Of a DNA stretch of 34,840 bases, positions 18,158 to 26,855 are shown piece after piece; the stretch's first letter is position 1; every line of letters begins with the position of its first letter. The stretch spans positions 1 to 34,840 of the forward strand of contig DAOVAY010000004.1 of assembly GCA_030670795.1 (NCBI GenBank), written 5' to 3'. The position numbers and the translations under genes are program-made. Under the pieces are notes generated by a model, which was not told where the DNA came from, made no database searches, and saw only the letters and a program-made list of their open reading frames with translations. This stretch comes from Methanobacteriota archaeon. Its GTDB lineage: Archaea > Thermoplasmatota > Thermoplasmata > SG8-5.

Positions 18158-19024
18158 GTGGAGCTAGTCGAAGAATTAATTCAAAAAAGGGAACGGCATA
18201 ACGCCGAAGCAGAGCGTCATAAGCGTTCTAGAGACAAACTCAACGATGATACAAGGAGTTGGGTGGCCCGTCGGGACGAACTCAATGCCCAAGCCAGGGA
18301 ATTTTTGGAAATAGCCAACAATCACAGGACTCGGAGAGACGAACTTAACGAAGAAGTAAAAGAAGCCAAGGCTCAACGGGATATATGGAACAAAAAGGTG
18401 AACGAACTAGCTGAGAAGCTGGCCAGAAAGAAGAGGGAGAAGATGCCTAAAGGCGGCCCTTCCATCGGCCAATTAAAGAAACGCCTGAAGGCTCTGGAGT
18501 TCCAACAGATGACGTCTGTCTTGAAAACCGACAAGGAGAAGGTCCTAATTGAAGCAATCGCTGAGCTTCAAGCCGAGGTCAAGGAAAAAGAGGCCCAATT
18601 GGAGAAGGATGAAGAGGTAAAGAATCTCATGCATGAGGCCAGTGAAGCAAGGGAAAAGGCAGAACACAATCATTCGATGGTTGGAAAACTCGCCGAAGCA
18701 GCCCAAAAAGAGCACGACGCTATGGCGGAAATATATGAAAAAAGCGACGCAATTAGAAAAGAAGCGGATAAAGCCCAAGAGAATTTCATCAAGTGTAAGT
18801 TACAGGCCGACGAAGAACATCAGAAACACATAGAGACGATAAAACAAGTGCACGACTTCGACAAGATGTTGTCTGGCCTGAGACAGAGAAAGGTTACGGT
18901 ATCCACTCAATCCGAAAAGAAAACGGTTCGTGAGGAGGCCGAGGATATTTATGAAAGATTCAAGAGGGGAGAAAAACTAAGCACCGAAGACCTCATGGCG
19001 TTACAAAAGTCTGGGTATATATAA
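18158..19024 (+). CDS. coiled-coil protein, COG1340-like archaeal family
   Basis: GTG-start ORF, almost entirely heptad-rich (QKRERHNAEAERHKRSRDKLNDDTRSWVARRDELNAQAREFLE), ending FKRGEKLSTEDLMALQKSGYI. Confidence 0.82.
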   Translation: MELVEELIQKRERHNAEAERHKRSRDKLNDDTRSWVARRDELNAQAREFLEIANNHRTRRDELNEEVKEAKAQRDIWNKKVNELAEKLARKKREKMPKGGPSIGQLKKRLKALEFQQMTSVLKTDKEKVLIEAIAELQAEVKEKEAQLEKDEEVKNLMHEASEAREKAEHNHSMVGKLAEAAQKEHDAMAEIYEKSDAIRKEADKAQENFIKCKLQADEEHQKHIETIKQVHDFDKMLSGLRQRKVTVSTQSEKKTVREEAEDIYERFKRGEKLSTEDLMALQKSGYI

Positions 19025-19100
19025 TAATTAAATTTAAAAAATCACATTATAATTTATACAAGTTTTTAATCCACAGTATATAAACCTTTTTCAAAACTTA

Positions 19101-19108
19101 TTTATATA
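19101..19108 (+). promoter_or_regulatory. TATA-box-like element for the candidate ncRNA at 19130
   Basis: TTTATATA about 25 bp before the first base-paired nucleotide (19130), with no ORF following. Confidence 0.5.
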
Positions 19109-19129
19109 CTCTTAAATATATCGTTAGTA

Positions 19130-19200
19130 GGGAATTTTGGGCTAGTTGTTAGAGTGCATCCCATCCCTTCTGACAAGGCTAGCCCTCCCTTCCCTTTTTA
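19130..19200 (+). ncRNA. candidate structured small RNA
   Basis: Nested stems GGGAA(130-134)/TTCCC(190-194), GGGCTAG(139-145)/CTAGCCC(179-185), TTGTTAGA(146-153)/TCTGACAA(169-176), then cccttttta; TATA-like element at the expected distance. Confidence 0.55.
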
Positions 19201-19212
19201 TTCAATTGTTAG

Positions 19213-19352
19213 TATTTTGTGGAGAATTCTAACGTATTCGATAATAGCGTAGTAGAACGAAGTTCGACGGGAGGTCAGCCGAATCGCTATCGGTTTCTAG
19301 GCGATTACGATTCGGCGATACCCAGCTTCCCACATATGCCTCCCTCTTTCAT
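19213..19352. other. candidate second structured RNA element (strand uncertain)
   Basis: GCCGAATCG(278-286)/CGATTCGGC(308-316) with inner ATCG/CGAT; TGTGG(218-222)/CCACA(330-334); GGGAGG(269-274)/CCTCCC(339-344); GAAC-gaa-GTTC (255-265). Confidence 0.4.
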
Positions 19353-19454
19353 TTATGAATCGGCCTAACCGCAATTTCCCCTCTTAAAAACTACTAAAAC
19401 CAATCAGACCCCTAAAGTTCCCCACGGTTTGCGACCCAATGTTAAAATCACGGT

Positions 19455-19604
19455 TTATTCTACCCATTCGTGAACCAGGGCAAGGGTCATTACCAAACCG
19501 CAAACCAGTATGGGTAGATTGTCCAGCACCGTGCCTGTTGCTGCTGTAAAGTTCAATCCTCTTTTTCGCCCATTACCTTTATATTTTGTATGTTCAGCAC
19601 CCAT
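19455..19604 (-). CDS. small (49 aa) putative membrane protein, absent from the ORF track
   Basis: Translated by hand: MGAEHTKYKGNGRKRGLNFTAATGTVLDNLPILVCGLVMTLALVHEWVE*. The ATG lies 2 nt after the TAG of the upstream 1523-aa gene. One hydrophobic helix is preceded by a basic segment. Confidence 0.5.
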   Translation of the reverse strand: MGAEHTKYKGNGRKRGLNFTAATGTVLDNLPILVCGLVMTLALVHEWVE

Positions 19605-19606
19605 AC

Positions 19607-22600
19607 CTATTCCTCTTTTTTATTTCTTAAACTGACTAAACCGACCAGAATAATTCCGAAGGCGGCCAGAGAGACCTGAGGTAATTCGGGGATGATAACC
19701 ACCGTAGTTCTGACTCTGTCCCATTTCATTCCGCGCCAAAAGCCCCCATCTGTATAATCAACCTGAGCATAGTTTTCAAGTATATCTCCATCCATAACAT
19801 TATCGTCAACGATAACAGTTATTACGATTACCCCCCCCTCATCTGGATCTAGTGTTCCGATGTCCCATTGATTATTGCCCTGTGTCGGGGAGGGTAAGGC
19901 CCCGACGAATGTCACGCCAGCAGGATATGTTTCTGTTATTACGACATCGTAAGCAGTGGATTTCGAACAAGCATATCTGATGGTGTACGTTAGTATGTCT
20001 CCTGGTCCCGCAGTATCTCTATCGACCGTTTTGGAGAAATTGATCTTTGGCTTTGGAGCTCTTGTACCGGTGAGCGACCTTCGTGAGTTAATATCTTCTG
20101 AGTCGAGCGGCTGGTCGGCAATGTCATAGTCTCCTTTCCAATCCTTCAAAGATATGAAGATTGTGAAATTATCATCGGACGTAATCCCCAGAGTGCCGGG
20201 TTCAACCTTCAATTCCATTCTATACCAATCAATAGCTGATGGGACGTCGTCTACCAAGACCCAGGGAATACCCGGCAGAAGGGGATCATACCTGAAAAGT
20301 TCGCTTGATGTAATCTCGTTGCCCTTACCAGTAACGATAATCACGTGGTCGGCACCGATTGCGCCTAACGTAACGGCACCCGTCATGGGATCATCATCTG
20401 AGTCTATGAGCACGTACGCGTGATCTTCACCGGTATTTTCTACATATTTAATCGGACCAATATAGATCGAGACGTTCATCCCGGAGTAGTTCATCGGGAA
20501 ATTTGTCGGTATGGTCGTATTGAGCCACCAATCCGTGCCCCCGCGGTCATAATCTCTCTCATCATCATCGTCAATGGAATTGTTTGGCTCGTCAGTGTCG
20601 TTTACACCGTCATTATCGAAATCCAGCGGCATGAGGTCGTCTACATCTGGCACTCTATCCCTGTCAGAGTCCTCTATTTGTGGAACAGAAGGTCCCGGTC
20701 GTAACTTGATGGTCGGTATGTCAGAACCGCCGAGCATTACCCCGGAAACAGAGAGATAAACGGACAAGGAATCGTCGAGGTCGAACCGCACATCGGCCAA
20801 GTCTATGTTTTTGTTTATCGTAGTATAGTTGTACGTGAGCGATAAGACGTCATTGGCCGCATCTACATTTTCCGTGGTTCCGGACCAGTCTCCGAAGGCG
20901 CCGTCTATTTGGACATCAGATGGGGCACCGATATAATGTTTCAACCGTTCCAGGTTGTTTACGGACGTAACAGCCTCCATCGCACTTGCGTCGGCCATTA
21001 ACATTTCGATTGTGGTTCCATAAGGGGCAACGGTCAGGCCGGAGAACAAGGATAATGTCAGAGGCACACCCACGGGGGCTTCCAGCGGCTCACCCAATAG
21101 AACCGTGAAGTTATGCTGGTCAAGCCAATTAATGGCGCAGTTCAATTCCCCGGTTTGCAAGTCAGGATTGCCGTCTTGGTCTGTGTCGTTGACCAATCTG
21201 ATGTTGCCCAGGTGGTTAAATGTGGCATTGCCGTTGATAGTAAAGTTCATTGCAGTGAGACTACAAACATCACCGTAGCCTTTCATCCGCATCCGTAGTA
21301 ATTCAACATCTTGAGCGCCCGGGGCCAGGATGTCCGCCCCAATCCCATATGTGTTGATGTGCAGGCTTGCAGGCAGGGAGGACATCACAGAATCTGTGGC
21401 GTCCGAATATCCCACAGAGTTCATGGCAATGGCCATAACCTTTGGACGCTCATTTTCCTCAATTATCAGGTGGTTGGGCAACAGGACCCTGACCTCGAGT
21501 TGAGAATCTACGACCGCGCAAGGAGCCGGGCCGCTCTTAACGAAACGGTTCCAGTCATTGCGCTCGCTTGTATCATTGAATGAATATGCGGTAGATGAAT
21601 CAATGTTGTTGTCCCAGCCGTGTATTTCCACCATGATGTCTGCTCCCAGGTTGTTGATGGCATAGCCGGTGTCCGAAGCCGAATCCATGTCCATGAATAT
21701 GAAAATTGAATCGACGCTATTGTTCATGCTGCTGGAGCTGCCGCTTAAGGCGGTGCCTTCGACTCTTAAGAACATGTCAATGCGCTCGCTCCCGCAGACC
21801 AATTTTGTCTCCAAGATGTTGAGGTCTGGATCACTCACCTGGTCTGATGTGCTGTCCTCGAAGGATGTGAATTGGTCCCAGTCTGAGAAGTTGCCGTCGA
21901 TGCTGATGGCATAGGTGGGTTGGGTGAGCATGTTCGCGAACATCGGAACGATGAGGACGAGCCCCACCAGAACAACCATCCAGCTGACCCGGAGGCGCCA
22001 ATCCCTTCTCGCTTTTTCTAGCTGTCGGGCCCTATAGAATCTGCCCCGTCCGTTGATCAATCCCTGCCCGTTGATCATGCCGCCGTTAATCAGACCATTA
22101 ACTCTACCGTTTATCAATCCACCGTTAACGAGGCCGTTTACCTTTCCCCTACCATTAACTCTACCGTTCACCAATCCATTGACCAGGCCATTGACCCTTC
22201 CCCGACCGTTGACCCTGCCGTTCACCATACCGTTAATCTTGCCGGTGCCGTTTATCAAGCCGCGCTGAATAAGTAGCCCGTTCACCCAACCGTTGACCCT
22301 TCCCTGACCATTTGTCAATCCCACTGATATTTGCGGTTGTTTGAGGGAAAGCACAACGCCTTCCGTCTCCTTCTGGAGGCTAGCATAAGAAAGTTTGATG
22401 GATTCGTCAAAGCATCTGATTGCCTCTTCATGACGACCCAGCTTCTCCAAGAGCTCTCCCTTTTCCTGCCACAGTCCCTCATCCTCAGGGTTCTCGGCAA
22501 GTTTCTCATCGATTTCGGCGATTTTTGCTTCGGTATTTTTCCTTATCGCCTCTTCCTCAAGGGAAATCTCTCCATCTTCCTCTAGAGATACAAGTTCTGC

Positions 22601-24178
22601 TAAATCTACCGGTTCCTCTTCAACCCCGACCCCTAATATGTCCAGTATCCTTCTTTTGTACTCTGTTTCTTTGGCGGGGTTAAGTTCGGCCGCCTTGTCC
22701 AGACAAGCAACGGCTTCGTCTTGTCGTTCAAGTTCGACGAGTATGCTTGCCTTCTCTGCCCACAACTCATGGTTTTTCAGGTCAGATTCTAACTTCAAGT
22801 CTATCTCTGCCAGACGCTCTTCTTCGGGTTTATCCGGGAGAGTCAATAGATCAAGTTCTTTCTCTATCTCCTCGTCCGTGAGCCTAACGGTTTCCCACCG
22901 TTTCTTAAAATCCTTGACAATGGACGGGGCATCTTCTTCCTTCTTTTCCCACCTGCTCAGGAAGTCCTTTGAGATGCCCTTTTTTGTCTCCGGCGAAATG
23001 GATTCCTCTACCTCTTTTTTCGGGGGTTCCAGTTTCTCGAGTTCGATCTCTTCAATTTCAGCCTGGATTTCCTTGGAGATTTCCTCCGGTATCTCGGGAA
23101 GTTTGAAGTCATCAACATATACGCCCTCCTCCGGAACATCCTCTTCCTCAAGAGCTGTTCCACAGACACTGCATTTGGTTGCGCTTCCCGATACAAACGC
23201 GCCACAGCTTGGACACATGTACAGCGATTGTTCGAAGTCCTCCGCCGCCTTTTCTACCTCAGGTACTGGTTTCGCCTCCTCTTCGACGTCTTCGCCTTCA
23301 AAGACTATTCCACATTGGGGACAATTATCTGCCGTCTCCGGAATGAAGGCGCCGCAGTTTGGGCAGATAAACAAAGACGTTTGATCTTTATACCAGAAAC
23401 CGTCATCACTCTCGAAATGAAATCCACAAGACGGACACGAATCCATACCAGGCTCAAGGTGTGATTTACAGTTGGGGCACGCTAGTTCCCTCGGTTCCGG
23501 TGAAGGCTCCGCTTCTTCTTCGGCTTCAAAGACCACGCCACAAGTCCGACAGCTGTTTGCATCCTCTGGAATAAAGGCGCCACAGTTTGGACACATGAAA
23601 AGGCCTGTTTCTTCTTTGTACCAGAAACCGTCCTTTTCTTTCATTTCTCTCTCTGGTTTTACTTCTTCCTCGAGTTCTTCATCCTCATCGAATTCGGCGC
23701 CACAGTTCTCACACCTGACGGCATCGGCAGGGATTAGCGCACCACAGCCGGGGCACATGTAGAGCTGGGGGGCTTCTTTATTGTGCCAGTATCCGTCTAC
23801 ATCATCTTCTTTTCCGGGATCTGGCGCATCTCCTTTTTCAATCTCCTCTTCCTCGTCAGAAAAAGCAATACCACAGCTGGGGCAGTTTTTCGAATCCGCA
23901 CCGACCATTGAACCGCACATTGGACACACAAAAAGAGAGGACTCTCTCTCTAATTTCTCCTCTGGGGTTTTTGAAGGTACGACCATGGCGGATACGAAAC
24001 TCAGGATGTCAGATGCCAGCCTTTCATCTATTCCCGGCACCTTTGCCAATTCTTCTGAGTTTGAGTTCGAAACGTCATCAAGAGAACGGTAGCCGGCGGA
24101 ATAAAGGGCCTGTGCCTTTTTTCTCCCAATTTTTGGAATCATTAGAAGTTCAGCGATCTCGTCATCCGTATCTTTCAT
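19607..24178 (-). CDS. giant multidomain membrane protein: HhH, six zinc ribbons, TPR, NG-rich repeat, TM, ectodomain with Ca-binding-like repeats and DUF11-like domain, C-terminal anchor
   Basis: HhH (IPKIGRKKAQALYSAGYRSLDD...VPGIDERLASDIL); six CPxCG...CxxCG ribbons; two TPR-like units; TNGQGRVNGWVNG...INGRGRF repeat; TM WMVVLVGLVLIVPMFANML; DSDRDRVPDVDDLMPLDFDNDGVND; DUF11-like FSKTVDRDTAGPGDILTYTIRY; C-terminal LPQVSLAAFGIILVGLVSLRNKKEE. Confidence 0.85.
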   Translation of the reverse strand: MKDTDDEIAELLMIPKIGRKKAQALYSAGYRSLDDVSNSNSEELAKVPGIDERLASDILSFVSAMVVPSKTPEEKLERESSLFVCPMCGSMVGADSKNCPSCGIAFSDEEEEIEKGDAPDPGKEDDVDGYWHNKEAPQLYMCPGCGALIPADAVRCENCGAEFDEDEELEEEVKPEREMKEKDGFWYKEETGLFMCPNCGAFIPEDANSCRTCGVVFEAEEEAEPSPEPRELACPNCKSHLEPGMDSCPSCGFHFESDDGFWYKDQTSLFICPNCGAFIPETADNCPQCGIVFEGEDVEEEAKPVPEVEKAAEDFEQSLYMCPSCGAFVSGSATKCSVCGTALEEEDVPEEGVYVDDFKLPEIPEEISKEIQAEIEEIELEKLEPPKKEVEESISPETKKGISKDFLSRWEKKEEDAPSIVKDFKKRWETVRLTDEEIEKELDLLTLPDKPEEERLAEIDLKLESDLKNHELWAEKASILVELERQDEAVACLDKAAELNPAKETEYKRRILDILGVGVEEEPVDLAELVSLEEDGEISLEEEAIRKNTEAKIAEIDEKLAENPEDEGLWQEKGELLEKLGRHEEAIRCFDESIKLSYASLQKETEGVVLSLKQPQISVGLTNGQGRVNGWVNGLLIQRGLINGTGKINGMVNGRVNGRGRVNGLVNGLVNGRVNGRGKVNGLVNGGLINGRVNGLINGGMINGQGLINGRGRFYRARQLEKARRDWRLRVSWMVVLVGLVLIVPMFANMLTQPTYAISIDGNFSDWDQFTSFEDSTSDQVSDPDLNILETKLVCGSERIDMFLRVEGTALSGSSSSMNNSVDSIFIFMDMDSASDTGYAINNLGADIMVEIHGWDNNIDSSTAYSFNDTSERNDWNRFVKSGPAPCAVVDSQLEVRVLLPNHLIIEENERPKVMAIAMNSVGYSDATDSVMSSLPASLHINTYGIGADILAPGAQDVELLRMRMKGYGDVCSLTAMNFTINGNATFNHLGNIRLVNDTDQDGNPDLQTGELNCAINWLDQHNFTVLLGEPLEAPVGVPLTLSLFSGLTVAPYGTTIEMLMADASAMEAVTSVNNLERLKHYIGAPSDVQIDGAFGDWSGTTENVDAANDVLSLTYNYTTINKNIDLADVRFDLDDSLSVYLSVSGVMLGGSDIPTIKLRPGPSVPQIEDSDRDRVPDVDDLMPLDFDNDGVNDTDEPNNSIDDDDERDYDRGGTDWWLNTTIPTNFPMNYSGMNVSIYIGPIKYVENTGEDHAYVLIDSDDDPMTGAVTLGAIGADHVIIVTGKGNEITSSELFRYDPLLPGIPWVLVDDVPSAIDWYRMELKVEPGTLGITSDDNFTIFISLKDWKGDYDIADQPLDSEDINSRRSLTGTRAPKPKINFSKTVDRDTAGPGDILTYTIRYACSKSTAYDVVITETYPAGVTFVGALPSPTQGNNQWDIGTLDPDEGGVIVITVIVDDNVMDGDILENYAQVDYTDGGFWRGMKWDRVRTTVVIIPELPQVSLAAFGIILVGLVSLRNKKEE
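22050..22330 (-). repeat. degenerate tandem DNA repeat encoding the (V/I)NG(x)n array
   Basis: Recurring ccgttaac/ccgttgacc/ccgtttatc core, coding VNG/ING units at 4-6 aa spacing. Confidence 0.85.
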
Positions 24179-24281
24179 GTTGCATATAGCTCATATAATT
24201 TGATATAAAAGAATTGTAGGGAATAAGTGGACATCATTGGGTATTTTTAGAGCGCTATTATTACATTTTTTTGTTTTGCTT

Positions 24282-24986
24282 TCACAAGAATGTCATATAA
24301 GGGTTGATGCCGATTTCCATGGTATATTCGCCTCTTTTCGGCCCCAGTTCCAGTATTATTCTCTCTACGCTTTTTTTAACAATCTTGGGTTCCCTTCCCC
24401 CGCCTTCCTTCAATTTTTTCAATAAGAATTCGGTATATCTCTTGGAACGGTTATAGAAATTTTCGGACTTATCAGACAGCAACTTTGTCGGATAATATCT
24501 GATATGACTCCCATCGGATACCGAAGATATCAGTTCCTTGGATACTAGGTATATCATCGTCTTCGATACGGACTGATGGCTCATCTTGGATTTTTCCGAA
24601 AGCTCGCTTTGAGAATTACCCGGATTACCAAAAACTAAAGAAAGTAACACTCTAACAGGGAACTGGTTAAGAGTATAGAAAAGTGTGACATCCTCTGAGG
24701 GAACCAATCCCTCTGGAAAGTAGATTCTTCGCCCTCCAACACGCCGCTCAACAATATAACTGGATTTTATCAATCGCTCTATGTGCCATCCGGCAGTGTT
24801 GGCTTTAATCTCGGTTCTACGGGAAATCTCGGCGATGTTCATACAAGGCGAAAGGGTGAGTTCAGAGAAAATTGCCCTTCGACAACGGTTTGAGAATATG
24901 TCTATGCCCTTTCTATGGACGGTTTTTTCGGGTATGTCCTTCTCCTTCAAAGCGGATTCCAGAGCCTTACCAACGCCCCTACTCAT
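24282..24986 (-). CDS. transcriptional regulator with two winged-helix domains
   Basis: RRAIFSELTLSPCMNIAEISRRTEIKANTAGWHIERLIKSSYIVERRVGGRRIYF and a second wHTH SQSELSEKSKMSHQSVSKTMIYLVSKELISSVSDGSHIRYYP. Confidence 0.82.
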   Translation of the reverse strand: MSRGVGKALESALKEKDIPEKTVHRKGIDIFSNRCRRAIFSELTLSPCMNIAEISRRTEIKANTAGWHIERLIKSSYIVERRVGGRRIYFPEGLVPSEDVTLFYTLNQFPVRVLLSLVFGNPGNSQSELSEKSKMSHQSVSKTMIYLVSKELISSVSDGSHIRYYPTKLLSDKSENFYNRSKRYTEFLLKKLKEGGGREPKIVKKSVERIILELGPKRGEYTMEIGINPYMTFL

Positions 24987-24989
24987 GGA

Positions 24990-25865
24990 CTAATCCTCGT
25001 ATTCTGTGATGATTTCTTCTATGATGTCTTCCGGAGACATTTCCATGAAATCCTCGTCCCTGAGCTCCTCCAAGACCTCTAATAGCCTTTGATGGACACT
25101 ACTGGGTATTCGTCCTTTGTTCTCCTCGAGCATTTTCCTAACCTGTGTGGGAACATCTCTTGAGGGCGGAGTTCTGGCTCCGCCGGGGTTGACTACCAGA
25201 CCAAGCCCCTTCATAATGCTGTATTTGTGTTCCATCTTGCTGTGCCGGCTGTTCCGGCACTTGACAATTTTAAGCTTTCTTTGAAGCCCGGATTCCGAAT
25301 CCAGATAGCTCTTGAGATGGATTACGGAGTCTGCCAGATACATGGGGATGACTGTTTCGGTACCGGACAAATCACCGGCGGTTCCATGTTCTTCCAGAGT
25401 GGCAAGCACGGTGCCCACCTTTCTAGTCTCCTTTAACATGAAGCCGATCAACTCTCTCTGTTCATATCGGTCCGTGACCGCCCACATGACCGGCGTGAGC
25501 GGGTCAATAGAAATCCGGGCATTTGCTCCCTTCCAATCGGCAACAAAGGACGGCAATTCCTTCTTTATGAAGGTCGAAAATTCCAAGCCAGACGCATCAA
25601 TGAAAACGAGGTGCTCGTCCTCGATGTAATCGACGATGCTCTTCCACCCCATCTCGACCGCTTCCCTTATTATCTGCTCTTTGTTCTCGTCCAGGCTCAC
25701 AAATATGCCTTCCTGTCCGCTTTCCAAACCTCTTCTTATAAACTGAGTTGCAAAGGTGGTTTTTCCGGCTCCGGAGCATCCAATGACGACGGTAGCCGAG
25801 TTCTCGTTTATCCCTCCGTCCAGCAAGGGATTTAAACCGAATATACCACTCTTGATTTTATTCAC
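24990..25865 (-). CDS. KaiC-like/RAD55 family RecA-fold ATPase
   Basis: IFGLNPLLDGGINENSATVVIGCSGAGKTTFATQFIRRGLESGQEGIFVSLDE; VADWKGANARISIDPLTPV. Confidence 0.87.
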   Translation of the reverse strand: MNKIKSGIFGLNPLLDGGINENSATVVIGCSGAGKTTFATQFIRRGLESGQEGIFVSLDENKEQIIREAVEMGWKSIVDYIEDEHLVFIDASGLEFSTFIKKELPSFVADWKGANARISIDPLTPVMWAVTDRYEQRELIGFMLKETRKVGTVLATLEEHGTAGDLSGTETVIPMYLADSVIHLKSYLDSESGLQRKLKIVKCRNSRHSKMEHKYSIMKGLGLVVNPGGARTPPSRDVPTQVRKMLEENKGRIPSSVHQRLLEVLEELRDEDFMEMSPEDIIEEIITEYED

Positions 25866-25871
25866 GTGGAC

Positions 25872-26807
25872 CTACCAACCCCTCTCCTGCAACCTCTGCT
25901 CTTCCGGAATATCTTTTATGTCAAGGCCAGCCATGGCCTCTCCCAATCCACTGGATACCTCCAGCATCACCTTCGGGTCGTCGAAATGGGCCACGGCCTC
26001 CACAATTGCCTTCGCCCGAACTTCCGGATTATGGGATTTGAATATGCCGGAGCCTACGAATACGCCGTCGCTGCCCAGCATCATCATTAAAACGGCGTCC
26101 GCGGGAGTCGCCACGCCTCCTGCGGCAAAGTTGACAACAGGCAATCTCTGCAACTGTGCCACCTCCTCAACAAGCTCTCTTGAGACCCGCAATTCAATGG
26201 CCTTTTCTCGAAAATCGGCCTCGTCGTACAATTCCTTGAATTTGGCAATCTGATCGTTGATTTGTCTCTGATGGCGTACCGCCTCTACAATGTTACCGGT
26301 TCCGGCCTCTCCCTTCGTCCTTATCATTGCCGCTCCTTCATCGATTCTCCTTAAAGCTTCACCGAGGTCTCTTGCCCCGCACACAAAAGGAATCTGGAAT
26401 ATGCTCTTATCCACGTGTCGGAAAGGATCCGCCGGGGTCAGAACCTCTGATTCGTCAATCATGTCTACGCCGAGGACCTCCAGTGCTTTTGCTTCGGCGA
26501 TATGGCCGATTCTTACTTTAGCCATGACAGGAATCGAGACGGCATCCATGATTTCCCGTATTTTATCTGGGTCGGCCATTCTGGCCACACCGCCATCTTT
26601 TCTGATGTCTGCAGGAACACGCTCCAGTGCCATTACAGCCACGGCTCCCGCATTCTCTGCTAGGACAGCCTGCTCCTTGTTGGTGACGTCCATTATCACT
26701 CCACCTTTCTGCATCTTTGCAAAGCCTCGTTTGAGCAGTTCTGTTCCGAATCGGAGTGTTTCTAAATCCAGTTCAAGGGGCATATCCTCACCAATTGGCA
26801 AGACCAC
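25872..26807 (-). CDS. pdxS: pyridoxal 5'-phosphate synthase lyase subunit
   Basis: [96 protein letters not shown]. Confidence 0.97.
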   Translation of the reverse strand: MVLPIGEDMPLELDLETLRFGTELLKRGFAKMQKGGVIMDVTNKEQAVLAENAGAVAVMALERVPADIRKDGGVARMADPDKIREIMDAVSIPVMAKVRIGHIAEAKALEVLGVDMIDESEVLTPADPFRHVDKSIFQIPFVCGARDLGEALRRIDEGAAMIRTKGEAGTGNIVEAVRHQRQINDQIAKFKELYDEADFREKAIELRVSRELVEEVAQLQRLPVVNFAAGGVATPADAVLMMMLGSDGVFVGSGIFKSHNPEVRAKAIVEAVAHFDDPKVMLEVSSGLGEAMAGLDIKDIPEEQRLQERGW

Positions 26808-26855
26808 AGTTCATATTTAAGCCTTATGTAATTATATAGCTGGAAAAAGAGCCAG

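Noticed and set aside
19426-19517. H-type pseudoknot GGTTTGCG/CGCAAACC crossing CTACCCAT/ATGGGTAG
   Set aside because: Pairing is real in sequence, but most of it lies within the 49-aa ORF, so coding constraint or chance is an adequate explanation. Retained only as a note.
22053-22268. 71-aa Pro/Leu/Thr repeat ORF on the plus strand
   Set aside because: Antisense shadow of the NG-repeat array.
22638-23384. 248-aa plus-strand ORF
   Set aside because: Antisense to the zinc-ribbon region of the 1523-aa gene; Ser-rich translation is a shadow of Glu/Lys-rich codons.
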